A DNA stretch of 64,000 nucleotides from UBA1672 sp050633505 (GCA_050633505.1 JBOEGQ010000002.1:62001-126000); one strand, 5' to 3'; shown: positions 7,989-17,416, numbered from the stretch's first letter. Program-made: numbers and translations. The notes: generated by a model from the sequence alone, not told the origin.

Positions 7989-9200
7989 TTAAACATCAAG
8001 GATTAGGCGCTGTGGATCTTCAATGGCTTGCTTGATACGTACCAAAGAACTCACCGCTTCGCGTCCATCAACAATACGGTGGTCATAGCTTTGTGCAAGA
8101 TACATCATTGGGCGCGCTTCAATCGATCCATCCTTCATAACCATTGGACGCTTCTGGATTGTATGCATACCCAAAATACCTGATTGTGGGGTATTCAAAA
8201 TCGGTGTCGACATCAAAGAACCAAACACACCACCATTTGTGATCGTGTATGTACCACCTGTCATTTCATCCATGCCAAGCTTACCATCGCGGGCACGCTT
8301 ACCAAAGTCGACGATTTTGGCTTCAATTTCTGCCATAGACAATGTGTCGGCATTCTTAATCACAGGAACAACCAGACCTTGTGGCGTGGAAACAGCAACA
8401 CCAATATTGTAGTAGTTCTTATAAACAAGTTCATCGCCTTGAATTTCTGCATTAATCGCAGGGAATTCTTTCAACGCCTGAATAGTCGCCTTGATAAAGA
8501 AAGACATAAAGCCAAGCTTAATACCATGTCTCTTCTCAAATACATCTTTGTACTCTGAACGCAGGGCCATAACCGGACCCATGTCAACTTCGTTAAATGT
8601 TGTTAACATCGCCGCAGTATTCTGTGCCTCTTTCAAACGACGCGCAATAACTTGACGTAGCTTAGACATTTTCACACGCTCTTCACGTGGGCCAGCCGAT
8701 GCAGCAGGAGCAGACGCCACAGAAGATTGTGCAGCACCACTTTTCAGGAAGTTCTCAACATCACCCTTTGTAATGCGTCCGTCTTTACCTGTTGCAGGAA
8801 TTTGTGCAGCATCCAGATTATTATCTGCAATAAGCTTTCTTACAGCTGGTGATGTCTTTGCATCCGCAGATGGCGCCGCCGCAACAGCAGGAGCCGGAGC
8901 AGCCTTCGCCGCCGCAGGTGCTTCTGCCTTTTTATCTTTTGCAGGCGCAGCATCATTTGCCACAGCCCCTGCTTCCATCTCACCCAAAATGGCGCCGACC
9001 TCAACAGTGTCACCTTCACCAACGGCAACCTTAACAATCACACCATCAGCAGGTGCATTCACCTCTAACGTAACCTTATCCGTTTCCAATTCAACAATCG
9101 GCTCATCCGCCTTAACGGCTTCACCTTCTTTTTTAAGCCATTGCGCAACAGTCGCTTCGGCAACAGATTCACCAAGTGTCGGAACAACGATTTGAGTCAT
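7989..9200 (-). CDS. sucB: 2-oxoglutarate dehydrogenase E2, dihydrolipoyl succinyltransferase
   Basis: E2 core of the 2-oxoglutarate dehydrogenase complex; moves the succinyl group from lipoyl-lysine to CoA. It has 403 residues, the family size. One lipoyl domain (1-75) carries Lys42 in ETDKVTLEV. An Ala/Pro-rich hinge (about 80-110) follows, then the peripheral-subunit-binding domain (SPAVRKLIADNNLD) and the acyltransferase domain (about 170-403) with His374 and Asp378 in SYDHRIVDG. In its usual place sucB directly follows sucA; here thiL, a transporter, thiD, thiE, a rhodanese and a small gene lie between them, so it must use its own promoter. The leader on the minus strand holds a perfect GTGTCT/AGACAC inverted repeat. 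Confidence 0.97.
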   Translation of the reverse strand: MTQIVVPTLGESVAEATVAQWLKKEGEAVKADEPIVELETDKVTLEVNAPADGVIVKVAVGEGDTVEVGAILGEMEAGAVANDAAPAKDKKAEAPAAAKAAPAPAVAAAPSADAKTSPAVRKLIADNNLDAAQIPATGKDGRITKGDVENFLKSGAAQSSVASAPAASAGPREERVKMSKLRQVIARRLKEAQNTAAMLTTFNEVDMGPVMALRSEYKDVFEKRHGIKLGFMSFFIKATIQALKEFPAINAEIQGDELVYKNYYNIGVAVSTPQGLVVPVIKNADTLSMAEIEAKIVDFGKRARDGKLGMDEMTGGTYTITNGGVFGSLMSTPILNTPQSGILGMHTIQKRPMVMKDGSIEARPMMYLAQSYDHRIVDGREAVSSLVRIKQAIEDPQRLILDV

Positions 9201-9238
9201 AATTTTGCTCTTTCTTTTATAATCTTATCTGATTTGAT

Positions 9239-9257
9239 GTGTCTTATAGTTAGACAC
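9239..9257 (-). promoter_or_regulatory. Inverted repeat in the sucB leader (GTCT-N7-AGAC type)
   Basis: GTGTCT (9239-9244), seven bases, AGACAC (9252-9257), 39-57 bases upstream of sucB. On the minus strand it encloses AACTATAAG, a -10-like element. The leaders of sucC and mdh carry similar GTCT/AGAC dyads. A second small hairpin (CCCTA/TAGGG, 9269-9282) lies further upstream. Confidence 0.4.
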
Positions 9258-9384
9258 TTGTTTATTACCCCTAACTTTAGGGAAAGGCAAGGGGCTACGC
9301 AATGGAAATTATTACCTCTGCAATGTATTTTTTCTGATCAAAAAAACCAAGGCATATTAAAGTGCAAATCCACATGCCCGTATA

Positions 9385-10353
9385 CTAGAAATGTGTCCAT
9401 CCGAATGTAAATCCGGTCGAAATCCTGCCACGGGCGTTTATAAGGGATATTCCGTGCACATCTTCTTTGAATACCCCGATAACCATAGGGCAAAGCCCCG
9501 CCTCTTTTAAGGCCGATATAACATGGCGTTCGTTTTGTGGTGTCACTGCCAAAGCAAGTTCGTAATCGTCACCACCTTTTAAAGCCTCAGAAAAATCTAT
9601 GACACCGCTCTGAATTGCATGCTGCACTTCTTTTGAGAAGATCACCTTATCAAGATCGACTTCCAACCCAAGACCAGAGGCCTCTGCGATATGCATAGAA
9701 TCGGCCAAAACACCATCGGAAATATCAGCAGCCGCATGCACGTACTCACGCAAAATACAATCAATATTAACCCGCGGCTCTGGCACATTATAACGTAAGG
9801 AAGATAAAGGGTATTTTGATATGTCCTTTTTACCTTGCAACAGCTTCAGCCCAAGAACGGCATCTCCAACCGAATCGGTTAAAATAAGTAAATCACCATC
9901 TTTTGCTCCATGGCGGTGCACCGCCCGCCCCTGAGGTACAAGCCCCATTGCCGTGACAGAAACAGACAAACAATCCCCTTGAATAGATGTTGTATCCCCG
10001 CCGGAACAAAAAACACCATATTTTTGATTATCCTCTAACAGACTACCAGAGAAGGAAGACAACCAGGCCTCTTCAGGCCGTTGCGGAAACGCAATATTGA
10101 GCTGATAACACAAAGGCACCGCCCCCATAGATGCGAGATCAGATAAATTAACGCGCAAGACTTTCTTTGCAATATATTCTGGCTGGCTTCCTTTCAAAAA
10201 ATGAATGCCTTCATTTAATGTATCACTGGTCACAACCAACTCATGCCCGGAAGGAATACCCAAGACAGCAGCATCATCTTTCAACGCCGCCGCTGCATCT
10301 GCACCTTCGGTTAACGGCCGAAAATAACGGTCAATAATCGAAAATTCACCCAT
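9385..10353 (-). CDS. thiL: Thiamine-monophosphate kinase
   Basis: Phosphorylates thiamine monophosphate to the active cofactor thiamine diphosphate; AIR-synthase/PurM-like fold. With the start at 10353 (MGEFSIIDRYFRPL) it has 322 residues. Typical marks are the early Asp pair DDAAVL, the second-strand TSDTLNEGIHFL, RVNLSDLASMGAVP, SGGDTTS, SDGVLADSMHIAE and GGDDYELALAV. An alternative start at 10368 adds five residues without a better ribosome site. It overlaps the end of the upstream transporter gene by 8 bases, so it is translationally coupled to the thi operon. Confidence 0.95.
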   Translation of the reverse strand: MGEFSIIDRYFRPLTEGADAAAALKDDAAVLGIPSGHELVVTSDTLNEGIHFLKGSQPEYIAKKVLRVNLSDLASMGAVPLCYQLNIAFPQRPEEAWLSSFSGSLLEDNQKYGVFCSGGDTTSIQGDCLSVSVTAMGLVPQGRAVHRHGAKDGDLLILTDSVGDAVLGLKLLQGKKDISKYPLSSLRYNVPEPRVNIDCILREYVHAAADISDGVLADSMHIAEASGLGLEVDLDKVIFSKEVQHAIQSGVIDFSEALKGGDDYELALAVTPQNERHVISALKEAGLCPMVIGVFKEDVHGISLINARGRISTGFTFGWTHF

Positions 10354-11245
10354 CACACCGATCCACATACCATTTAAAAATCATGAAAGATAAAATCCAC
10401 GGTATCTCCGCGATAATCGTAAATAATATTGTTGGGGCGGTGAAGTATAAAACCGCAACACCACTACAGATCCCCGTATTATTTACACCTGAACACACCA
10501 TATAGCTTTTCCGATCTTCCCACCCCATATTTCGGCCAAATACCCACGCCGCAACGTAATATACCGCAAATAGAACCAAACCCAGAACACTCATAAACAA
10601 AACCGCATCCAGATTGGTAAAGATATAGGACTTCTCCAACGCAATCACCACCGAAACCATCGCTGCAATACACACCGTTGCATAAAATTGTGATTCACGA
10701 CGCACCCATAACTTCACAGGTTCAAACCGGCGTACAACCAAAAAATAGAAAAACACCGGAACAAAAATCCCAAGTCCAAGGGATATAAAAATCGGTAATA
10801 CATCAATCTGCGCACGCCCTCCCTCCAACACATATAAAAGAAGCGCCATAATAAAGGGAGCCAACGCATTGGTAATCACCGTAGAGGATAAACAAAATGA
10901 GCTATTCGCCTTCACAAGGACAGACAATGTTGTCGATGATGCCCCAACGGGTGCGAGACTGATTAACAATACCCCAAGCGCATATTCAGGCACCGTATAC
11001 AACGCCATGTAGTAAAGCGGCACAGGAATGAGTAAAAAGCGAAAGATATAAAAACCAATCGCCTGCCTGATATTTATCCGTTTCAACGCATCTATAGTCA
11101 CATGTGAACAGGAAAAGAATATAGCCACCGAAATAAGGATCATTGCCGTCACCTTTGGCAATAAATCCAGCCATGGCATAAAAAGCCCAACAAAGACGGA
11201 CAAGACCAAAACAGCATTAAAGTTTTTAACAACCCAGGACTTCAT
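10346..11245 (-). CDS. Bile acid:sodium symporter (BASS/SBF) family transporter in the thi operon
   Basis: Inner-membrane secondary transporter of about 299 residues with nine to ten hydrophobic segments. The sequence LAPVGASSTTLSVLVKANSS followed by STVITNALAPF matches the conserved core of the SBF/BASS family, whose known members move bile acids, pyruvate, pantothenate and other organic anions with sodium. The start is set at 11245 because the ATG overlaps the thiD stop as ATGA; the longer frame to 11338 would extend deep into thiD. It lies between thiD and thiL with overlaps on both sides, so a role in moving thiamine, HMP, the thiazole or a related precursor is a reasonable inference, not shown by residues. 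Confidence 0.85.
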   Translation of the reverse strand: MKSWVVKNFNAVLVLSVFVGLFMPWLDLLPKVTAMILISVAIFFSCSHVTIDALKRINIRQAIGFYIFRFLLIPVPLYYMALYTVPEYALGVLLISLAPVGASSTTLSVLVKANSSFCLSSTVITNALAPFIMALLLYVLEGGRAQIDVLPIFISLGLGIFVPVFFYFLVVRRFEPVKLWVRRESQFYATVCIAAMVSVVIALEKSYIFTNLDAVLFMSVLGLVLFAVYYVAAWVFGRNMGWEDRKSYMVCSGVNNTGICSGVAVLYFTAPTILFTIIAEIPWILSFMIFKWYVDRCDG

Positions 11246-12051
11246 GTCGAACGCTCTTTTTGCGTTAAACAATACGTATGATGAAGCGGCCCATGCCCTC
11301 CACCCACCGAGAGAGCATCTGCCCAACCAAGCGCGCATGTCACGTAATCCTTGGCCTTTTTACATGCCTCACGCATAGACAAACCATGCCCAAGATATAC
11401 CGCAATCGCAGAGGACAAGCTGCACCCCGTTCCATGCGTGTTATCCGTTTCAACACGTGGGGCTTCAAATGTTTCAACGCCATCTTGATCGGCAAAAACA
11501 TCGCGCATTACATCGCCTTTTAAGTGCCCCCCCTTCAACAAAACCGACCTCGCCCCCAGATCAAGTAAGTTCTGCGCGAACATCTCCATATCTATAACAG
11601 ATTTGCGCATCAACTTCTCCGCCTCCGGGATATTCGGCGTAATAATATCTGCCATGGGAATAAGACGTTTCTTTAAACACGCAATTGCATCCATATCGAT
11701 AAGAGAATCACCACTGGTTGCCACCATCACAGGGTCTAACACAATATTTTTCGGCTGGTATTGCTCAAGACAGCAGGCGATTTCTTCCATAATCTCAGCA
11801 TTACCCAACATCCCGATCTTAACCGCAGAAACATCAATATCATCAAAAACCGTTTCAATCTGATCACGCATAAAACGTGCCGGTACGTGAACCACACTAC
11901 GTACACCCATCGTATTCTGCGCGGTTAACGCCGTTACCGCGGCCATTCCATATCCGCCAAGCGCAGAGATCACCTTTAAATCGGCCTGCACGCCCGCACC
12001 ACCTGACGGGTCAGACCCCGCAATAGATAAAATATTTGGTATATTGTTCAT
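11242..12051 (-). CDS. thiD: Hydroxymethylpyrimidine/phosphomethylpyrimidine kinase
   Basis: Ribokinase-fold enzyme that phosphorylates HMP and then HMP phosphate for thiamine synthesis. It has 269 residues, normal length. The N-terminal NILSIAGSDPSGGAGVQAD is the family signature; VLLKGGHLKGD and the anion-hole segment DNTHGTGCSLSSAIA with the catalytic Asp are present. The gene starts inside the thiE stop (ATGA overlap at 12048-12051) and its own stop overlaps the transporter start, so translation is coupled. Confidence 0.96.
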   Translation of the reverse strand: MNNIPNILSIAGSDPSGGAGVQADLKVISALGGYGMAAVTALTAQNTMGVRSVVHVPARFMRDQIETVFDDIDVSAVKIGMLGNAEIMEEIACCLEQYQPKNIVLDPVMVATSGDSLIDMDAIACLKKRLIPMADIITPNIPEAEKLMRKSVIDMEMFAQNLLDLGARSVLLKGGHLKGDVMRDVFADQDGVETFEAPRVETDNTHGTGCSLSSAIAVYLGHGLSMREACKKAKDYVTCALGWADALSVGGGHGPLHHTYCLTQKERST

Positions 12052-12674
12052 GATAGAGACTTAAGCAACCTTTGCGTGGCAATGCAAGGGTCATCCGCCT
12101 CTGAAATACTACGCATCATCGCAACACCGTGGGCCCCTGCCTTCATTACATCGACTGCATTTTGTTCTGTTATTCCACCTATCCCAACAACCGGAACAGG
12201 TGCATGACGTATAAGTTTCGAAAAACCATCAACACCCAAGACAGGTTTGCCCTTATCTGTTTTCGTTGGAAAGACAGGCCCCGTCCCGACATAGTCAACA
12301 ATGTCAGGATCGATTGCGGCATAATGATCGTGTGTAAAGGCCGTTAAACCAAGAATAGCTTCGTGCCCGATTAGTTCCCGCGCCTGATCTGCGTTCATAT
12401 CCCCTTGTCCGATATGGACACCATCTGCATTAATTTCTGCAACGACTTCCACATGATCATTGATAAGAAAAGGCACTTGCGAATCGGCTAATATTTTTTG
12501 AATTGATAAGGCCTGATTGCGGATAATATCGGCCGAATCTATTTTATTACGAAGCTGTATCAATGTTGCCCCACCGGCAACAGCGCGTTTAACCACGTCC
12601 ACAATATCCCGACCTGCACAAGCATGGGGGTCTGCGACAAAATAGAGAGAGAGATTCAATTCTTGTCTTTTCAT
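12048..12674 (-). CDS. thiE: Thiamine-phosphate synthase
   Basis: TIM-barrel enzyme that joins HMP diphosphate and the thiazole phosphate to make thiamine monophosphate. It has 208 residues. Marks: GGATLIQLRNK (diphosphate binding), FLINDHVEVVAEINADGVHIGQGD, DYVGTGPVFPTKTDKG and the phosphate loop VVGIGGI. The ATG shares its A with the stop of the preceding rhodanese gene (TAATG), and its own stop overlaps thiD. No ThiC, ThiG or ThiS gene lies in the window, so de novo synthesis of the two halves, if present, is elsewhere. Confidence 0.95.
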   Translation of the reverse strand: MKRQELNLSLYFVADPHACAGRDIVDVVKRAVAGGATLIQLRNKIDSADIIRNQALSIQKILADSQVPFLINDHVEVVAEINADGVHIGQGDMNADQARELIGHEAILGLTAFTHDHYAAIDPDIVDYVGTGPVFPTKTDKGKPVLGVDGFSKLIRHAPVPVVGIGGITEQNAVDVMKAGAHGVAMMRSISEADDPCIATQRLLKSLS

Positions 12675-13189
12675 TATTTATTATCCGGATACCAAAAACC
12701 CAACGCTGCCTTCACCTCTTCGATAGAAAGCATGGTATCACCATCCACCCAAGCAGCCCCCAATTTATATGTATGGGTATAACCCAACTGATGAAGTTGA
12801 GGTAAGGCCACATCGGTTAATGACATCATACGTGTTGGAAATAAAGAGTTATCACAATAGAGTATCAGCGTTTTGTCCTGATCCGGCACAAGAGAATGTA
12901 TCTTTTCCTCTGTAATATCTGCACCTAAATGCAATGCGCCCTTCACATGCCCGAGATCGTAAGATGAAATCGGCCTTAGATCCAGAATAACCGTACCTTT
13001 TTGACTGGATAACTCCTGAAATTCAACCATATCAATCGTATATTTTTGGTGATTAAATCCCGATGCGAAATCATGATATTCCTGATATGTCAGAGGCTTC
13101 ACCGTATCAGACGTACCTTGATTTTGTGCATATACGGGAGGAATACCAACAGATAATAATCCGATAACTATACAGAGAAAAGAAAACAT
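12674..13189 (-). CDS. Secreted single-domain rhodanese-like protein
   Basis: Predicted periplasmic sulfurtransferase-like protein of 171 residues. The start at 13189 is supported by AGGGGG five bases upstream and by the signal peptide that follows (MFSFLCIVIGLLSVGIPPVYA). The rhodanese domain runs from about residue 40 to 165: VILDLRPISSYDLGHVKGALHL is the CH2A-like segment, and LILYCDNSLFPTR holds the active-site Cys with an extended loop instead of the usual CxxGxRS. It is first in the thi operon and coupled to thiE by TAATG. A periplasmic protein cannot feed sulfur to the cytosolic thiazole pathway, so the functional link to thiamine is uncertain. Confidence 0.82.
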   Translation of the reverse strand: MFSFLCIVIGLLSVGIPPVYAQNQGTSDTVKPLTYQEYHDFASGFNHQKYTIDMVEFQELSSQKGTVILDLRPISSYDLGHVKGALHLGADITEEKIHSLVPDQDKTLILYCDNSLFPTRMMSLTDVALPQLHQLGYTHTYKLGAAWVDGDTMLSIEEVKAALGFWYPDNK

Positions 13190-13346
13190 AAAGCCCCCTA
13201 GCGTTTCAATCACCCGACAGTGCAAGTAAAACAAAATAAAGGCAATAAAATAAATTTTATATCAATTTCATCACCCACGTCGGAATTTTCTTGCGCAAGA
13301 GGATCATTATTTCATATGCTCCGGCAAGGGTAATGAGGGAGATAAA

Positions 13347-13787
13347 ATGCACGTCACATCAGATGCACAGACATATAAGGGCACAAATATTCGTACCGCT
13401 GTTGATAAAATGCGCGCTCAGGCCATTATCCGTGCAAAACATGACAAAACAGGCTTGAGTCTTGTGCATTTTAATTTGACGCACTTTATGCATAAATCAC
13501 GACATGAGGACGCCTTCTTCATTTTATCTCAATGGGCGGTGGAGCCAGTACGCCGACAACAGAAGAAATTCTTTCAATCCCCTAAAGAGGGGCATAAAGC
13601 CCTACATGGACGGATCAACACCTTGATTGAAAGCCTGAGAGCACGCAAAGATACGAACGACGAGTTCGTTGAAAACGCACGTATCCATATGATTGGAACA
13701 ATTGAAAGAGTTATGGCACACATCATCAACAGCACAGATGATTTTCAAGGCCAGAACAACCTTAACGAAGATAAAATTGTATCTTAA
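13347..13787 (+). CDS. Hypothetical protein
   Basis: I do not recognise this 146-residue protein. It is translated from an ATG with GAGGGAG five bases upstream. It is hydrophilic and helical: FNLTHFMHKSRHEDAFFIL, a basic stretch RRQQKKFFQSPKEG, and a final helix with RIHMIGTIERVMAHII. No signal peptide or membrane segment. It is the only plus-strand gene between the thi operon and sucA, and is divergent from the rhodanese gene. Confidence 0.6.
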   Translation: MHVTSDAQTYKGTNIRTAVDKMRAQAIIRAKHDKTGLSLVHFNLTHFMHKSRHEDAFFILSQWAVEPVRRQQKKFFQSPKEGHKALHGRINTLIESLRARKDTNDEFVENARIHMIGTIERVMAHIINSTDDFQGQNNLNEDKIVS

Positions 13788-13815
13788 ATAGAACAGAGGA
13801 TAAGGAAGACCACCC

Positions 13816-13840
13816 TTAAAAGGCTGGTATTCCCTTTTAA
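13816..13840. terminator. Probable bidirectional terminator
   Basis: TTAAAAGG (13816-13823) pairs perfectly with CCTTTTAA (13833-13840) around a 9-base loop, between the converging ends of the hypothetical gene (13787) and sucA (13851). The stem is AT-rich and the U tract short, so strength is uncertain. Confidence 0.45.
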
Positions 13841-13850
13841 TTACGGCTTC

Positions 13851-16754
13851 TTACACGCTCAAAGCATCATTAACAAGCGCAGCCTGCTCTTCATGGTGTA
13901 CCTTATTCGAACCGGTTGCAGGTGATGCACTTGCAACACGTCCTGCATATTTCGGACGGCCTGCCTTATGATTAATTTCACCCAATGTCTTCTCAATACG
14001 ACGATCAACAAAATGCCATGCCCCTTGGTTTTCAGGTTCTTCCTGACACCAAACAACATCTGCGTTTTTAAACGGTGATAGCTCTGTCCCCAACGCCTTA
14101 TACGGGAATGGATAGATTTGTTCCAAGCGAAGAATTGTAACATCCTTAATCCCGCGATCACGACGTTCTTGCAAGAGGTCATAATAAACTTTACCGGTAC
14201 AAAGTACAACGCGCTTAATCTTATCATCAGGTGCCAAATTACCACGATCATCATCCCAAAGGACACGGTGGAAGGTACTATCACCTGTAAACATATCGAC
14301 CGTAGACTGCGCAAGTTTATGACGAAGCAACGATTTTGGCGTCATCATCACGAGAGGCTTACGGAAATCACGATGCATCTGACGGCGCAACACATGGAAA
14401 TAGTTCGCAGGTGTCGTACAGTTACAAACCTGCCAGTTATCATCCGCAGATAATTGTAAGAAACGTTCAAAACGCGCGGATGAGTGTTCCGGCCCCTGCC
14501 CCTCATAACCATGAGGGAGAAGCAATACAAGTCCGGACATACGTAACCACTTGCTCTCACCAGAAGAGATGAACTGGTCAATAATAACCTGTGCACCATT
14601 GGCAAAGTCACCAAATTGTGCTTCCCAAATCGTTAATGTCTTCGGATCTGCCAATGAATACCCATATTCAAATCCCAACACAGCCATTTCTGAAAGCGGG
14701 CTATCATGGATTTCGACCTTTGGCTGGTTATCTTTGACATGCTGTAAAGCGACATGCTTTTTCTCGCTCTCTTGGTCATACCAGATCGCATGACGTTGAG
14801 AGAACGTCCCACGGCCAACATCCTGACCGGATAAACGCAACGCAAAGCCATCATCAATTAATGAACCGAATGCAAGTGCCTCCGCAGTTGCCCAGTCAAA
14901 CCCTTGACCGGTCTCTAACATCTTCTCCTTGGCGGTCATAACACGTTGTAGCTTTTTATTAATGCTAAACCCTTCTGGGACATTTGTAATTGTCTTACCA
15001 AGACGCTGTAGATCTTTATCCGGTATTCCGGTATTACCGCGGCGATCATCACCATACGCAACTTTCATATCCGACCATGCGCCTTCAAGATAATCCGCGG
15101 AATTTGCCTTATAGCTTTCTACCGCGACGAAGGCTTCATCAAGAATGGCTGTGAAATCATCATCAATTTTCTGTGCTTCTGCCTCATCCATCACACCTTC
15201 TGCAACCAACTGAGCCGCATATTTAGAACGTGCGGTCTCTTGTTTTGCAATCTTCTTATACATTAAAGGCTGTGTGAAGGCAGGTTCATCCCCCTCATTA
15301 TGGCCATAACGGCGATAACAGAAGATATCAATGACCACATCTTTCTTAAACTTCTGGCGATATTCAGTCGCAACGCGTGCCACATGCACAACGGCCTCTG
15401 CATCATCGCCATTCACATGGAATATCGGCGCATCAAGCATCTTTGCAACATCTGTACAATACGGGCCTGAACGTGAAAATTTAGGCATTGTGGTAAAACC
15501 GATCTGGTTGTTAATCACAATATGCAACGTTCCACCAACGCGATACCCCGGAAGTTCGGAAATCATAAAGGTTTCGGCAATAATCCCCTGACCTGCAAAC
15601 GCCGCATCACCGTGCAGAAGCATCGGTAGTACTTGATCCGCATCTTTATCTTCACGCTGTTTTTGTTTTGCGCGCACCTTACCAACCACAACCGGATTAA
15701 CAAATTCAAGGTGAGATGGGTTAGCCGTCAAAGACAAGTGTATGTTATTACCATCAAAATCACGGTCACTCGACGTTCCAAGGTGGTACTTAACATCCCC
15801 TGATCCAAGAACATCATCACGGGTAGAGCTCTGCCCCTGAAATTCCGCAAACATCGTTGTAAACGGCTTACCCATTATATTGGCCAGAACATTTAATCGG
15901 CCACGGTGTGCCATACCAATAACGATTTCTTTCAGGCCAAGTTGCCCGCCACGTTTCATAATCTGTTCAATAGCCGGGATAAGAGCTTCTCCGCCATCAA
16001 CACCGAAACGCTTCGTACCGGTATGTTTCTTTTGCAGATATTGTTCAAAACCGGTCGCCGCCGTCAAACGCTCTAAAATCGCCTTTTTGCCCTCAACGGT
16101 AAATTCAGTTTTATTACGCTGTTCTTCAATACGTTCTTGAATCCACAAACGTTCATCAGGATCACTAAGGTGCATGTATTCAACACCAATCGTACCGGCA
16201 TAAATCTCACGTAATGCCGCATATAATGCACGCATCGTCGTTTCTTCCATTCCCAGCATATTATTGATAAAGATTTTACGGTCATAGTCATCTTCCGTAA
16301 ATCCATAATGTTCGGGATGTAACTCAGGGTGATCACCAATTGGTTTCATACCAAGCGGATCAAGGTTGGCCAATAGGTGCCCACGAAAACGGTAAGAACG
16401 GATCAACATAAGCGCACGCACAGAATCCAACGCCGCCTCTTTAACATCTGCGCTTGCCACAGATTTAGAAGCCTTACCTGCCTTATCATTTGCCGCCTCA
16501 ACGATAATGCCATCCGCCGGGGCAACTGCTGCACTTCCGAATGAACGCTTATCTTTTGCATTTTCCTTCGGCGTCCAACTGGCACCTGATAGCTCCTTAA
16601 GAAAGGCAACTTCATTATCATTTAATTCACTGAAAAAATCCTGCCAACTATCATCAACATTGGATGGGTTTTTCAAATATTGCGAATAAAGATGTGCAAT
16701 ATATTCGGCGTTAACACCACTTAGGAATGTTTGGTCAAGTGTGGCCTGTGTCAT
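13851..16754 (-). CDS. sucA: 2-oxoglutarate dehydrogenase E1
   Basis: Thiamine-diphosphate-dependent E1 that decarboxylates 2-oxoglutarate and succinylates the E2 lipoyl group. At 967 residues it has the usual length. The N-terminal E2-binding segment (FLSGVNAEYIAHLYSQYLKN), the substrate-binding MAHRGRLNVLANI, the ThDP motif with GDAAFAGQGI and NNQIGFTT, RRYGHNEGDEPAFTQP, and the pyrimidine-domain LPHGYEGQGPEHSSAR are all seen. AGGATC lies nine bases before the start codon. The cofactor it needs is the product of thiL, encoded 3.5 kb downstream. Upstream on the same strand are two paralogous unknown genes that probably share its transcript. Confidence 0.98.
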   Translation of the reverse strand: MTQATLDQTFLSGVNAEYIAHLYSQYLKNPSNVDDSWQDFFSELNDNEVAFLKELSGASWTPKENAKDKRSFGSAAVAPADGIIVEAANDKAGKASKSVASADVKEAALDSVRALMLIRSYRFRGHLLANLDPLGMKPIGDHPELHPEHYGFTEDDYDRKIFINNMLGMEETTMRALYAALREIYAGTIGVEYMHLSDPDERLWIQERIEEQRNKTEFTVEGKKAILERLTAATGFEQYLQKKHTGTKRFGVDGGEALIPAIEQIMKRGGQLGLKEIVIGMAHRGRLNVLANIMGKPFTTMFAEFQGQSSTRDDVLGSGDVKYHLGTSSDRDFDGNNIHLSLTANPSHLEFVNPVVVGKVRAKQKQREDKDADQVLPMLLHGDAAFAGQGIIAETFMISELPGYRVGGTLHIVINNQIGFTTMPKFSRSGPYCTDVAKMLDAPIFHVNGDDAEAVVHVARVATEYRQKFKKDVVIDIFCYRRYGHNEGDEPAFTQPLMYKKIAKQETARSKYAAQLVAEGVMDEAEAQKIDDDFTAILDEAFVAVESYKANSADYLEGAWSDMKVAYGDDRRGNTGIPDKDLQRLGKTITNVPEGFSINKKLQRVMTAKEKMLETGQGFDWATAEALAFGSLIDDGFALRLSGQDVGRGTFSQRHAIWYDQESEKKHVALQHVKDNQPKVEIHDSPLSEMAVLGFEYGYSLADPKTLTIWEAQFGDFANGAQVIIDQFISSGESKWLRMSGLVLLLPHGYEGQGPEHSSARFERFLQLSADDNWQVCNCTTPANYFHVLRRQMHRDFRKPLVMMTPKSLLRHKLAQSTVDMFTGDSTFHRVLWDDDRGNLAPDDKIKRVVLCTGKVYYDLLQERRDRGIKDVTILRLEQIYPFPYKALGTELSPFKNADVVWCQEEPENQGAWHFVDRRIEKTLGEINHKAGRPKYAGRVASASPATGSNKVHHEEQAALVNDALSV

Positions 16755-16867
16755 GGCATGTGATCCTGATTTATATTATTGATAGAGTTATTAAATTCTG
16801 TTCATTGGAATAGCCCAACTCATCAAGGCTTTCAAGAGAGCAGAACAAAAATATTACTGAAAAACGG

Positions 16868-17416
16868 TTAAGCATGCTTTTTAAGAGCCGCTGCAATAGT
16901 CGAAATCGCGCTGTCTTCTGCGGCACTAACATTCATTGGATGGTTCGCATCATCATCAGACATACCCGAAAAACCACCCACGATCTTTGTCATCGCCTTA
17001 CCGAAGAATCCTTTTTCCGGCTCTGGCTCCTCACCAAATTCACCATAGGCCTGCGCAACCGCCGTGGCGATCTCAAGAACCATCTTGATATAATCCTTTA
17101 TTTCATCGGCATTCGCTTGTTTTTTCAAGGCCAGTATCGCCTGTTCACATAATGGTTCAATATTGAAAACCCCTTGCGACCATTCGGCCCACTCATCTTT
17201 AGAGTTCAAAACCTCTTCCGCAATCGCTTTGGTCAGCTCCACACCATCATGCAAGCGAGAGATTTCGGCAATACACGCGGATAATGCACGCATTTCACGT
17301 TCATCATCCTGTTCGCCCTCTTCATCATCGGCATAGCTCACATTGATACCAACACGGTACGGTAAACTCACAATTGCTTTGAAATCTTCATCAGTATAAA
17401 AGGATAGCTGGCTCAT
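16868..17416 (-). CDS. Unknown protein, SLPYRVG paralog 1
   Basis: Acidic cytoplasmic protein of 182 residues, not recognised. The start at 17416 (MSQLSFYTDED) is chosen for GAGGG a few bases upstream. The first third matches the next gene upstream: IVSLPYRVGINVSYADDEEG here, LVSLPYRVGLYVSQSDETGG there, followed by a run of Asp/Glu and a helix with MxALxS. A helical core with a conserved WAEWSQ/WKGWSD motif follows, then EIATAVAQAYGEFGE. The C-terminal 40 residues (GFFGKAMTKIVGGFSG) are unlike the paralog. It lies 113 bases before sucA on the same strand. Function unknown. Confidence 0.65.
   Translation of the reverse strand: MSQLSFYTDEDFKAIVSLPYRVGINVSYADDEEGEQDDEREMRALSACIAEISRLHDGVELTKAIAEEVLNSKDEWAEWSQGVFNIEPLCEQAILALKKQANADEIKDYIKMVLEIATAVAQAYGEFGEEPEPEKGFFGKAMTKIVGGFSGMSDDDANHPMNVSAAEDSAISTIAAALKKHA

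Noticed and set aside
13190..13346. TPP riboswitch before the thi operon
   Set aside because: I looked for the CTGAGA and ACCTGATC-type conserved segments on the minus strand and did not see them. A covariance search would settle it.
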